From: Deltaproteobacteria bacterium RIFOXYA12_FULL_61_11
GTDB taxonomy: Bacteria; Bdellovibrionota_F; JAHFAK01; YA12-FULL-61-11
Direction of reading: 5' to 3'
Length of the DNA stretch: 13,411 nucleotides
Assembly (NCBI GenBank): GCA_001799195.1
Contig: MGSU01000336.1
Coordinates: 24,718-38,128 of the forward strand
Numbering within the stretch: position 1 is the stretch's first letter; each line of letters starts with the position of its first letter. The notes beneath the pieces are model-generated. The model did not search any database, was not told the DNA's origin, and was given only the letters and a program-made list of their open reading frames with translations. The position numbers and the translations under genes were made by a program. Below are positions 1-7,369 of this stretch, piece by piece.

Positions 1-640
1 AGGCGTCTCGGTAGGCTCGATCCTCGGGGAAGAGCCGGCTGGACGACCGGCTGAGGAGTGCATTGTGGTGGAGGACCTGGAAGGTTGTGAGAAACCCTTC
101 GATCGCAGCCGTGTCCAGTATCCAGGGGAGGTTGGAGAGATTGTGCCGGTGAAGCACGGTGATGGTCCAGACCGGGAGCTTTCGGCGGGCCAGGCGGATT
201 GCGGCGAGGGCGCGGCGTTGGCTTCCTTTACCCCTGACCAGGTCATGCACCGCTTCAGGGCCGTCCAGGGCGACCAGGAGGTGATCGAGTCGGTCGAGCA
301 CTCGCAACCTGCGTTCCAAGAGCATCCCGTTGGTATCCAAGGTTACATACAGACCGGCCAGGTGCGCGTAGCTCACGAGCTCGACGATATCGTCGCGGAG
401 CAGGGGTTCCCCTCCCCAGAAACCGAGACGCTGGGCTCCCAGTTCCCGAGCCTGGTCGATGAGCGAGAAGAGCTCCTCGGTGCTCGGTTCGTCCTGCTCG
501 CGGAGGGGGATATCGCAATAGGAACAGTGAGAGGTGCAACGGTTCGTCAGAGAAATCATGATATTGAGCGGTCGCGACGTCCGACGCACCTTCCAGTCCA
601 GGGCTCCCAGACCACAGGCGAGGAGTTGGCTTGTTTTCAT
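1..640 (-). CDS. Radical SAM enzyme, N-terminal part (cut by window edge)
   Basis: This leftward gene gives 213 residues before the window ends, so its C-terminal part is missing. The radical SAM signature is clear: C35-x3-C39-x2-C42 in the context NRCTSHCSYCDIP, which should ligate the [4Fe-4S] cluster that reductively cleaves S-adenosylmethionine. It is followed by the GGEP motif (residues 76-79, SAM amino group), a TNG motif (103-105) and LDGP (125-128), in the order usual for the half-barrel. The start is the ATG at 640, with a GGAGG 9-13 bases upstream; this ATG overlaps the stop of the FAD oxidoreductase gene (ATGA), so the two are probably translationally coupled. Any SPASM or other accessory domain would lie outside the window, so the substrate cannot be told. 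I infer a role in the same pathway as the FAD enzyme. Confidence 0.93.
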   Translation of the reverse strand, partial: MKTSQLLACGLGALDWKVRRTSRPLNIMISLTNRCTSHCSYCDIPLREQDEPSTEELFSLIDQARELGAQRLGFWGGEPLLRDDIVELVSYAHLAGLYVTLDTNGMLLERRLRVLDRLDHLLVALDGPEAVHDLVRGKGSQRRALAAIRLARRKLPVWTITVLHRHNLSNLPWILDTAAIEGFLTTFQVLHHNALLSRSSSRLFPEDRAYRDA

Positions 641-1998
641 GGAGCCGCCCTCCGGGCGAGACGGTCGGGGGCAAGGTCGGGCGGAGAGGAGGTAGCCCGT
701 TCTTCAGCATCGAAGGTTGCGGCGATGCAATCGTCCATGTTGTTGTACCAGAAGCGCCCCCCCCTGCCCGCAAGACGCAGATTGCCGATCGTGGCGAGGG
801 AGGCGAGTACGCGATCGCGCTGGACTTGATACCCCCGGTGATAGAGCGGATAGGCGTCCGCGATGCGTTCGCAATGCACCGCGAGGACGTGGCGTGTATC
901 GGTCAGGATGCCGACCTGGACGAGCTGGCGGAGCAGGGTCGGCAGGACCTGCTCGGGTTGATGCCACAGGGCGCTGCCCTGCCTGGTGGTGAGCTCGACG
1001 CACAGACTGCCGTGTCCGGGCGGGGTGAGGGTCGGAGAGAACTCGGAGGGGATGGAGATCCGGGAGAACAATAAACCCGGGCTGCCGTAATAACACCATT
1101 GGAAATGGCGCAAGGGTGGGGCGGAAAGTTCAAGGTTGTAGCACAACAAGGCCACGGTGCTCAGGCCTTGGGCGGAGAGCTGGAGCAATTCGGCGCACTC
1201 GGCTAGGGGACCGGTCCAGATGACGCGCTCGGGATGGTGCGTTTCCCCTTCGCAGTGCAGCGCCTCGATGGCACCGCGCCGCACCGTCAAGGCTTGTACC
1301 CTGGTCGCCGGGAGAATCGTCACTCCGGACCTCGACAAGCTCGAACCCAGCCGTTCACAGAAGGATCCAATCCCTTCAGGGGGGTACCAGCACCAGGTCG
1401 GAGGGGGGTTGAACCGGAGCATCAGCGCGAGGATATCGAGAAGCTCGCGATGTGCCAGGCGTTCATCGATCATGACCCGCCGCATCCCCTCCCTGGCCCA
1501 GTCGGCGTGGAGTTCCCCCGCGGGGAGGCCGAGGAACTTCTCGGTGTAGTCCTTGAAGAAGGCATGGTACAGCGAGGGGCCGTAGTGCTCGAGGATGTAG
1601 GTCTCGAACGAGGCTTCACCCAGGCTGCGGGTCGAAAGGGAAGTGCGGAGCAGATCCCCGAGGGCCCGCAGAGTCGTCCTTGGAGGTAATTTGAAGACAG
1701 TTGTCGGCCGCAACGGCCAGGTGTGGTACTTGCCGCAGAAGTAGACCTCGCTCCGGCGAGGGATGCGCAGGAGGTCTTCCCCGAATACCTCCCCGAGCAG
1801 GGCTTCCACCTGGGGGTCATTGGTGAAGAAACGGTGAGGGCCGATATCGAAACGGAAATCGCCATACCGGAAGGTGCGGGCCAACCCCCCGAGCTGCGCT
1901 TCCTTCTCGAGGAGCAGGACCCGATGGCCGGCTCGGACCTGTTGACGCGCCAGCATGCAGCCGCTGATCCCGCCCCCGACTATGCAGACAAAGGCCAT
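637..1998 (-). CDS. FAD-dependent oxidoreductase, UDP-galactopyranose mutase/HemY-like
   Basis: The protein has 453 residues and a full flavoprotein layout. The N-terminus MAFVCIVGGGISG carries the dinucleotide-binding GxGxxG (residues 8-13), followed by an acidic EK at the end of strand beta-2 (31-32) and the GGLART segment (37-42) typical of the amine-oxidase/UGM superfamily. DIGPHRFF (51-58) and FFKDYTEKFLG (147-157) resemble the UGM-like oxidoreductases found in polysaccharide clusters. Near the C-terminus GRGGRFWYNNMDD (411-423) matches the last FAD-binding motif (GR...F.Y.NMD). I chose the ATG at 1998 over the longer frame from 2136 because the Rossmann motif then starts at residue 4, and a GAGG lies just upstream. 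Its stop overlaps the radical SAM start. UGM itself interconverts UDP-galactopyranose and UDP-galactofuranose, but many relatives have unknown substrates, so I do not assign that reaction. Confidence 0.94.
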   Translation of the reverse strand: MAFVCIVGGGISGCMLARQQVRAGHRVLLLEKEAQLGGLARTFRYGDFRFDIGPHRFFTNDPQVEALLGEVFGEDLLRIPRRSEVYFCGKYHTWPLRPTTVFKLPPRTTLRALGDLLRTSLSTRSLGEASFETYILEHYGPSLYHAFFKDYTEKFLGLPAGELHADWAREGMRRVMIDERLAHRELLDILALMLRFNPPPTWCWYPPEGIGSFCERLGSSLSRSGVTILPATRVQALTVRRGAIEALHCEGETHHPERVIWTGPLAECAELLQLSAQGLSTVALLCYNLELSAPPLRHFQWCYYGSPGLLFSRISIPSEFSPTLTPPGHGSLCVELTTRQGSALWHQPEQVLPTLLRQLVQVGILTDTRHVLAVHCERIADAYPLYHRGYQVQRDRVLASLATIGNLRLAGRGGRFWYNNMDDCIAATFDAEERATSSPPDLAPDRLARRAAP

Positions 1999-2089
1999 TT
2001 CGTCCTCACGACCTCGCTCGCCCCCGGTTCCTGGAACGCACCTGTACGATAGAGGAAGCACCCCGCGGAGTCCATCGCCAAGAGGCACT

Positions 2090-2117
2090 TTCAAGATCGG
2101 TTCGAAGGGCTTAGAAT
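2090..2117 (+). promoter_or_regulatory. Weak candidate promoter for the aminotransferase gene
   Basis: The 147-bp gap between the divergent FAD oxidoreductase and aminotransferase starts holds TTCAAG (3/6 match to TTGACA), a 16-bp spacer and TAGAAT (5/6 match to TATAAT). The -10 box lies 28 bp before the ATG at 2146. The poor -35 box makes this tentative. I found no convincing promoter for the opposite strand. Confidence 0.3.
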
Positions 2118-2145
2118 ACAGCTCGACGAACCGCACGAGAATGCC

Positions 2146-3342
2146 ATGGTCGCTCTGCCTTGCCTACGCCCCTCCCTCCGCCCGAGGGCGCTCGTCACAT
2201 TGGGGTGGGAGCTGCTGGCCGGCTCCACCGCACCTGAGCAGGTCTCCCGTTTTACCGACGAGGTCGGTGTTTACCTGAAGAGGAGCACGGTACTCTTCGT
2301 CCCTTCGGCCAGACAAGGCCTGCGCTTGCTCCTGAGAGCCCTCGGCCTTGGCAGGCACGACGAGGTGCTGTTGCCCGCTCTCACGTATCCGGCCGTGCCC
2401 GCGGTGTTGCGGGAGCTCGGAATAACGCCGGTCTTCGTCGAGCTGCTCCCCGGCACCCTCTCCCTCGATCCTTCCCGGTTGGCCGCGGCACGGACAGCGC
2501 GTACCAAGGTCGTACTCGCCACGCATCTCGCGGGGCTCCCACATGCGCTGGGCGACCTCGCCGATTTCTGTTCGGCCAACAAACTCATACTCTTGGAAGA
2601 TTGCGCGCAGGCCTTCGGCGCGACGTATGATGCTCGACCGGTAGGATCGTTCGGGCTCGCGGCCATCTTTTCCCTGGCGACGACCAAGGCCTTCACCGCG
2701 CTCGGCGGAGGTCTACTCGTCACCGATGAGGCTGCGTTGGGAGCGGCTCTCCTCGAGTCCTGCGTCGGCTTACCCCGACAGACGAGGTCCGAGGCGTTGC
2801 CCCTCCTCGGGAAGGCCGCCATGCTGACGGTGGCTACTTCGTCGCTGGTCTTCCCCATTGTGGCGCGAGGGCTCGAGCTAGGCGATCGCCTCGGTATCGA
2901 TCTCGTCGATGGTCTGCTCCGGGAGCGCGAGGCTGGTCTGGGGCGAGCACTGCACCTCCACCGACCTCACCCCGCCTTCGCCGGTTTCGCGTCTCGACAA
3001 CTCGGGGACTTTCCCTCCAGACTCCGGAGACGCCGCCACGTCTGGCACGAGCTGCGGGACCGTTTACACGGAGTGCCGGGGTTGGGATTACCCGCACTCG
3101 ACCCCCGTGCGGGGTTCAGCGCCGCTTCGTTCCCCGTGTTCGTCGAGGACAAGCGCGGGTTCCGCAGCCGTCTGCGTCGATCGGGAGTCGACAGTTCCGC
3201 GGGCTTCATCGAGGCGTTTTCGGACGGATGTCCAGAGGCCCAGAAAACCCTCGATCAGCTCGTGTTCTTGCCGATATACGAGGAGTTGGGCGAGCGGGAG
3301 CTCGAGTTGCTGGTCCGTGCAGTGCGCACAGCCTTGGCTTGA
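2146..3342 (+). CDS. DegT/DnrJ/EryC1/StrS-family PLP aminotransferase
   Basis: The product has 398 residues, close to the family norm. The fold-type I PLP features are visible: VPSARQGLRLLLRALGL (52-68) stands for the phosphate-binding start of the large domain, EDCAQAFGATYD (151-162) contains the Asp152 that pairs with the pyridine nitrogen, and FSLATTKAFTALGGG (175-189) contains Lys181, the expected Schiff-base lysine. VFLPIYEEL (373-381) matches the family's C-terminal lP.y..l motif. Members transfer an amino group to keto-sugar nucleotides or scyllo-inosose, usually for surface glycans or antibiotics. The glycine loop after the lysine reads TALGGG rather than the usual GEGG, so the protein is divergent. 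It starts 147 bp from the divergent FAD gene and ends 37 bp from the convergent Cys-repeat gene. The ribosome site before the ATG is weak (CGAGA), so the exact start is less sure than the identity. Confidence 0.92.
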   Translation: MVALPCLRPSLRPRALVTLGWELLAGSTAPEQVSRFTDEVGVYLKRSTVLFVPSARQGLRLLLRALGLGRHDEVLLPALTYPAVPAVLRELGITPVFVELLPGTLSLDPSRLAAARTARTKVVLATHLAGLPHALGDLADFCSANKLILLEDCAQAFGATYDARPVGSFGLAAIFSLATTKAFTALGGGLLVTDEAALGAALLESCVGLPRQTRSEALPLLGKAAMLTVATSSLVFPIVARGLELGDRLGIDLVDGLLREREAGLGRALHLHRPHPAFAGFASRQLGDFPSRLRRRRHVWHELRDRLHGVPGLGLPALDPRAGFSAASFPVFVEDKRGFRSRLRRSGVDSSAGFIEAFSDGCPEAQKTLDQLVFLPIYEELGERELELLVRAVRTALA

Positions 3343-3352
3343 GTGGAGAACG

Positions 3353-3389
3353 GCTCGCCGGTCCTGCCGTATGGTGATCTCACGGCGAG
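3353..3389. terminator. Inverted repeat between convergent gene ends
   Basis: CTCGCCG (3353-3359) and CGGCGAG (3383-3389) form a perfect 7-bp inverted repeat around the 37-bp gap between the convergent aminotransferase and Cys-repeat genes. The right arm falls inside the end of the latter. The loop of 23 bases is long and there is no T tract, so this is at best a weak bidirectional terminator. Confidence 0.2.
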
Positions 3390-4846
3390 GAGGTGTTCTC
3401 GCAGCGGGATCGATGGGGTTGAGGGAAGTAGCCGCAGCTCGCCCGTAGTACCTCCGGACGACGGCCCTGGAGTTCTCGGACATATCCGAGCAAGGTTTCG
3501 AGACAGTCCTCGCGGTAGGCCGGAAGTTCCTCGCACAGGGCACGTCCTTCTGGCAGGTGGTGTACGAACGGGAAGAGAATGCTCTGGAAGAAGGCTCGGT
3601 AGCAGAGCGGCCTCTCGGGTTCCTCGAACGCCTCGCATTGGCTGATCGTTTCTGGTCGAACACCGTCGAGGAACAGTCGATCGGCCATGGCCAGGACCAT
3701 GCCGCTCCTCTGCTCGTCCCGCCACCAGGGAGGGATGGCGTCTCCTTCGGCCGCGACCTTTCTCCCGGTTGGGGGAGAGAGGTACCCCGAACCCCGGGCT
3801 ACACCGCGTTGACAGGCTTCGGCCTGGTCTGTCCCCTCCAGCGAAGCACAGGTGGCCAGAGCACGAGCAGTGGGCCAGGTGCGGAGAAGGATGAACTGCT
3901 CGCCGAGTACTCCGTAGCAATTGGAGTCGAGGACCTTGGCACCGAGGATCCGACACAGCTCGAGCACCATCTCGGTGTTCGGTAACAACCTGGCCACGTG
4001 GTCCACGCAGTGGTAGTTCTCTATCTCGTCTGAGCGACGGCACAAGGCGGCAAGCTCGGCGAGGTGTTCGGCGGGAGCCTCCAGGGCCAGTTCGTCGGCG
4101 AGGTTATAGTAACATTCTGACCGAAAAGAGGGATCGAAGATATCGGCGCATCCCCGTTCCAAGTTCTGCAGGTACGCTGGAGCCCCTCCCCGGTCTCCGC
4201 GCGTGAGTAAGGAGGCGACGACGAGATAGTAGGCGCATTCGCTGGCCTGGGGCTCGGGAAACTCGGTCCGGCAACGCTGGAGTTCCTCGAGGAGCACCGG
4301 CCCTGCATGCTTCGCTAGCTCGAGGTAACGGCAGACCGATACCTCGGCGGTCGTACCGTATCGACCGCAACCAGGCTGGTCAGGAAGGGCCACGCTCGGG
4401 GTGTAGTGCTGACGATAGGTGAGGAAACGGTGCATGTGCGGACGGATCTGCACGCGCATGCACAGATAGCCGAGGACAGGGGAGGAGATCTCGGCGCAGG
4501 GGTCCTGTTGCTCGCGCTTCCTGAGGTTTTGGTTGCTGAGACTCAAGAAACAGTGATCGCGCTGCTGGAGATCTCGGATGGAACGGCAAAGTTCGACCCG
4601 GTCGGCGCTGATCGCCAAGTCGGCCAGGCACCTGTCTCTGACAATCCCGTGCTTCTCTCTACAGAGGGTCCCCTGGGAGGAGGTCTGAGTAGGGGGGGCC
4701 CCGAACAGCCATCCCAACAGCGCGAGCAGGAGCACACCCAGGCCCGAGGCGAGCAGCCGTCCGCGATGCGAACGGAGCATGCTGCCGAAAGAACGACCTT
4801 TAGCGGACACAGGCAAGTGCTGCCAAGGCCTGCGCCGTGGCTTCAT
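3380..4846 (-). CDS. Membrane-anchored protein with twelve paired-cysteine helical repeats
   Basis: This 488-residue protein has a basic N-terminus and one membrane segment (about residues 31-50), after which the chain should lie outside the cytoplasm. It has exactly 24 cysteines, all in pairs: 62/73, 87/99, 117/129, 160/172, 192/204, 233/245, 269/280, 298/310, 333/345, 404/415, 438/448 and 471/482, each pair separated by 9 to 11 residues. Around the second cysteine a loose motif recurs: R/D/E-x(1-2)-C-Y/L/F-x2-L-A (RDRCLADLA, RSECYYNLA). This predicts an alpha-hairpin solenoid stapled by disulfides. I do not recognise a named family and assign no function. The ATG at 4846 has GGAGAA seven bases upstream and overlaps the preceding gene by 47 bp. 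The frame stays open to 5359, but that part is only a shadow of the 196-residue gene. ATG 4780 is a less likely start. Confidence 0.9.
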   Translation of the reverse strand: MKPRRRPWQHLPVSAKGRSFGSMLRSHRGRLLASGLGVLLLALLGWLFGAPPTQTSSQGTLCREKHGIVRDRCLADLAISADRVELCRSIRDLQQRDHCFLSLSNQNLRKREQQDPCAEISSPVLGYLCMRVQIRPHMHRFLTYRQHYTPSVALPDQPGCGRYGTTAEVSVCRYLELAKHAGPVLLEELQRCRTEFPEPQASECAYYLVVASLLTRGDRGGAPAYLQNLERGCADIFDPSFRSECYYNLADELALEAPAEHLAELAALCRRSDEIENYHCVDHVARLLPNTEMVLELCRILGAKVLDSNCYGVLGEQFILLRTWPTARALATCASLEGTDQAEACQRGVARGSGYLSPPTGRKVAAEGDAIPPWWRDEQRSGMVLAMADRLFLDGVRPETISQCEAFEEPERPLCYRAFFQSILFPFVHHLPEGRALCEELPAYREDCLETLLGYVRELQGRRPEVLRASCGYFPQPHRSRCENTSSP

Positions 4847-5390
4847 GGGGTTCTCCGGTGGGCAGGAACACCTCAACCTGGAAGAGGCGTCCGGTGGCGC
4901 TGCAGCGGATGAAGGCGAGGAGGGACCTGTACCTGATCGCGGCCTCCTCGCACACTCCATAGGTAAGACGCTCGGTGGCGTGGAGGAGATAGAGAAGATG
5001 GGGTTGCTCTGCAAGGAGTTGCGGCTTGAAGCGTTCGTCGCAGTGGATATTGCGCGAGAGTGCGCCGGGATAGGGGGAACGCAGGCTCCGGTACATCGCG
5101 TGGAGGGCGAAGAGGCGTTCCTTGAGAATCTTGTCCTGAGCTTCGACTCCGAGCTCCTCCCAAACGGTGATTTTGCAACGCCGCTCAGCCGCGTGACCGA
5201 AATACTGGGCCTTCCCGGTACCGGACAGGCTCTCGTCGAGGATGAACTCGTCGAGCAGGGGCCCGGTGAGCCCGGGCAATACCAAAGAGAGCAGACGTTG
5301 CCGATGGAGGAAATACCAGCCCGAGAAGGCCAGGGCGAGCAGGCTGAGAAGGAGGGCAACGAGCCCTAGTACCTTGGATCGAGGACTCAT
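4800..5390 (-). CDS. Single-pass membrane-anchored protein of unknown function
   Basis: The product has 196 residues. A short basic N-terminus (MSPRSK) leads into one hydrophobic helix (about 7-29), so it is probably an inner-membrane-anchored protein with a domain of about 165 residues outside the cytoplasm. That domain has five cysteines (72, 117, 147, 163, 194) with no regular spacing, unlike the protein encoded next. It is rich in charged and leucine-containing helices and I recognise no family. The start is well supported: AAGGAGGAGG lies just upstream of the ATG at 5390, the best ribosome site in this stretch. The last 47 bp overlap the beginning of the Cys-repeat gene, so the two are almost certainly co-translated and may work together, perhaps as a complex. 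A 224-bp non-coding gap with direct repeats lies upstream. Confidence 0.9.
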   Translation of the reverse strand: MSPRSKVLGLVALLLSLLALAFSGWYFLHRQRLLSLVLPGLTGPLLDEFILDESLSGTGKAQYFGHAAERRCKITVWEELGVEAQDKILKERLFALHAMYRSLRSPYPGALSRNIHCDERFKPQLLAEQPHLLYLLHATERLTYGVCEEAAIRYRSLLAFIRCSATGRLFQVEVFLPTGEPHEATAQALAALACVR

Positions 5391-5440
5391 GCCTGCCTCC
5401 TCCTTGAAGGGGGGACCATGCCGGAACGAGATCGAGAGGT

Positions 5441-5497
5441 GGGGAACTCAGAACGCATGGGGGAACCAGAACTTCATGGGAACCGCCGTACCATGAA
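5441..5497. repeat. Three short imperfect direct repeats upstream of the membrane-protein pair
   Basis: The 224-bp gap 5391-5614 has no gene I can support. Inside it, GGGGAACTCAGAACGCATG (5441-5459), GGGGAACCAGAACTTCATG (5460-5478) and the shorter GGAACCGCCGTACCATG (5479-5495) lie head to tail at about 19-bp spacing. The last two also form an inverted repeat, TTCATGG (5473-5479) with CCATGAA (5491-5497). The array lies 51-105 bp upstream of the 196-residue gene. It could be an array of regulator-binding sites; this is inference from position and pattern. Confidence 0.5.
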
Positions 5498-5614
5498 CCG
5501 ATCTTTCGCGCGTGAGGAGCTGCTTCAACGTTCCCTATAGCCGTGCTGGTGTCAACGGGAAACACGGGAAAGGACGGAGCAACGCTCGAGGATGGCCCTG
5601 GTCGGGAGGAGCTT

Positions 5615-7273
5615 TCATTCGGGTAGTCCAATTCCGGGTATGGTTTCCGTGGGTTCGATCCGGCGATACACGGCCATGCTGGTGTTCGTCGCCGCGGAAG
5701 TGAGTTCGGGGGGGAGCATCGTGAAGTGACGCATCTCCCCGCGTTTGAAGGGAAGCCTGATCGCAAGCGCATAGTCGGCCTGGAAATCGGGATGGGCGAC
5801 GAGAAAACGACCGAGTTCCATGGTAGGGGTCCCCGCGAGTTCGGCGGGGGTGTCATAGAGGTGGAGCACGATATTATCCGGTCTCCTGGCCATGGTGTAC
5901 TCGATGGCCTTACCCGGTTCATTGAGCTGGGCTATGTCCGCGTTCATCAAACCGAGGTAATCCAGCACGATCCTGTCGCTGTAGAAGCCGGTCAAGCCGA
6001 CCGCTTCCATGGCCACCACGCTCCCCGGGGGGGTATGGTCGTACAGCCATTGCCCGAGGTTGCGCAGATTGAGGGTCTTCTCGTCCTTTCCCAATTCCTT
6101 CTCGAGGTACAGTCCCCGGAAATCGTACAAGGTGCCGAACCTATAGGTCAGATTGACGTGCGAGGCCGCTCCGGCGACGGGGTGGAGTTGCCAACCGAGG
6201 ACGAACAGGACCAGGAGGAGCGGTCCGAGGGGACGGGTGAGGGGGTGAGGGTAGAGCCGGGGTACCAGGAGCATCCCCCGGACAGCGACGTAGAAGAGCA
6301 GGGGCAAGACCGGAGCGTAGTAGCGATAGTACGGCCAATAGTCGCCGGAGGTGAGCACGTGCTGAAGGGGCCAGAGCACCACGAAGGCGGCCAGTAAGCG
6401 CAGTTCGCGCTGACCGACGAGGGCAATGGCCAGGAGAGGAACTGCCCCCAGGACTAGGAGGAAGGGACCGACGTCGGCGAGGAAAGAATGCAGATAGGTC
6501 ACGCCCGAGAAATAGTTCAATTGAAAGCACTTGGAATAGTACACATTCGAGAAAGGCAGGCCGTAGTACGCATAGCGGAGCAAGATAATCCCGACGACCG
6601 TGGAGGCCAAGGGCACCACAACCCGTACCAGGAACCGCCCCAGGGTGCGTCGTTGGCGATGGTATTGCAGGGCTTTCGTGCCTACATAGAAACCCAGGAC
6701 CGAGGCCCCTTCGGCGCGGGTCAGGTAACAGAGGATGACGAGGAGCACGAGGGCCCAGCGATCGGTGCCCCTCCGGAAGTCGTCGACCGTTTCGAGTACG
6801 GTGAGCGTGACCAACAGGGCGAACATGATGGTCTCGAATCCCCCGAGTACCCAGGCGGTGAAATAATGATTGGTACCCAGGGCGAACAGGAGGAGGAGCG
6901 ATGCCCAGGTAGGGTACTCCTGGTTTCCTCCGCGTATACTCCGGCGCCACAGGTAGAGGAAGAGAAGAACCCCGGAGACGAGGCTCAGGACGGTCGAGAT
7001 CAGGACCGGACCGAGGCCGAGGGTCATGAAGCCGCCCAGGAGTAGGACCCAGAGGAGGTTCGAATAACTCTCCACGGGATCGTCGGCATTGTAGACGAGC
7101 CCATTGCCCCGAGCCAAATTGAGCGAGTACTTGTAGTGGATGTGGGCATCCTCGAGGGTTTGGGTCGCATTGTCCCGGGATTCGAGATTGGAGGAGAGGA
7201 GAACGAACAGGACGCAGCAGGATCCGAGGAGGAACAGGTCCTTCCAATTGCTCAAACCGATCCTGCCGTGCAT
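5615..7273 (-). CDS. AftB/PMT-like GT-C glycosyltransferase, integral membrane
   Basis: The product has 552 residues with about ten membrane segments between residues 12 and 362, then a soluble C-terminal domain (about 365-552). Features match the polyprenyl-phosphate-sugar-dependent GT-C group that includes the mycobacterial arabinosyltransferase AftB: an acidic pair ED (41-42) in the first outer loop followed by H.YKYSLNLARGNGLVYN, then PVESYSNLLW (66-75), LTRAEGA (184-190), YYGLPFSNVYYSK (236-248) and GDYWPYYRYYAPVLPLL (310-326). In the tail, GSVVAMEAVGLTGFYSDR (417-434) and the following LDYLGL are also typical. It should transfer a sugar from a lipid-phosphate donor on the outer face of the inner membrane; donor and acceptor are unknown. 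The ATG at 7273 follows a strong AGGAGGGGAG. The frame continues upstream to 7639 but only as a shadow of the zinc-ribbon gene. Confidence 0.92.
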   Translation of the reverse strand: MHGRIGLSNWKDLFLLGSCCVLFVLLSSNLESRDNATQTLEDAHIHYKYSLNLARGNGLVYNADDPVESYSNLLWVLLLGGFMTLGLGPVLISTVLSLVSGVLLFLYLWRRSIRGGNQEYPTWASLLLLFALGTNHYFTAWVLGGFETIMFALLVTLTVLETVDDFRRGTDRWALVLLVILCYLTRAEGASVLGFYVGTKALQYHRQRRTLGRFLVRVVVPLASTVVGIILLRYAYYGLPFSNVYYSKCFQLNYFSGVTYLHSFLADVGPFLLVLGAVPLLAIALVGQRELRLLAAFVVLWPLQHVLTSGDYWPYYRYYAPVLPLLFYVAVRGMLLVPRLYPHPLTRPLGPLLLVLFVLGWQLHPVAGAASHVNLTYRFGTLYDFRGLYLEKELGKDEKTLNLRNLGQWLYDHTPPGSVVAMEAVGLTGFYSDRIVLDYLGLMNADIAQLNEPGKAIEYTMARRPDNIVLHLYDTPAELAGTPTMELGRFLVAHPDFQADYALAIRLPFKRGEMRHFTMLPPELTSAATNTSMAVYRRIEPTETIPGIGLPE

Positions 7274-7282
7274 CTCCCCTCC

Positions 7283-7296
7283 TAGGCGAGAGCCTA
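7283..7296 (-). promoter_or_regulatory. Small hairpin abutting the glycosyltransferase ribosome site
   Basis: In the transcript TAGGC-TCTC-GCCTA forms a perfect 5-bp stem with a 4-base loop. Its last base touches the AGGAGG that serves the ATG at 7273, so folding could limit ribosome access. The stem is short and may be chance. Confidence 0.25.
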
Positions 7297-7355
7297 TGGT
7301 AGCACAGGAAGAATCGGTCGTCGATACAGTCGGATGGGAGAAGGGGAAAGCCGGA

Positions 7356-7369
7356 GAACCCGTTGGTTC
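7356..7369 (-). terminator. Weak hairpin at the stop of the zinc-ribbon gene
   Basis: The stop codon runs into GAACC-AACG-GGTTC, a 5-bp stem with a 4-base loop, followed on the transcript by a pyrimidine-rich stretch but no clean T run. It could slow or partly end transcription between the zinc-ribbon and glycosyltransferase genes, which are 94 bp apart. Confidence 0.22.

Noticed and set aside
65-829. Rightward 254-residue open frame
   Set aside because: It lies antisense to the radical SAM and FAD oxidoreductase genes, which carry clear motifs; its own product shows no recognisable domain and looks like a codon-bias artefact.
1999-2136. Longer N-terminus for the FAD oxidoreductase
   Set aside because: It would put 46 residues before the Rossmann motif and run through the divergent gap; ATG 1998 fits the family.
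4847-5359. Upstream extension of the Cys-repeat frame to 659 residues
   Set aside because: The added residues are Ser/Pro/Arg-rich out-of-frame reading of the 196-residue gene, which has a strong ribosome site; a start at 4846 with GGAGAA gives a normal membrane anchor.
5534-5555. Perfect TTGACA with TATAGG on the minus strand in the 5391-5614 gap
   Set aside because: The two boxes are only 10 bp apart and no -10 box lies at 16-18 bp, so it is not a credible sigma-70 promoter.
6141-7247. Leftward 368-residue Pro/Arg-rich frame
   Set aside because: It is a different frame of the same strand as the AftB-like gene and lacks any domain; the alternative frame has all the family motifs.
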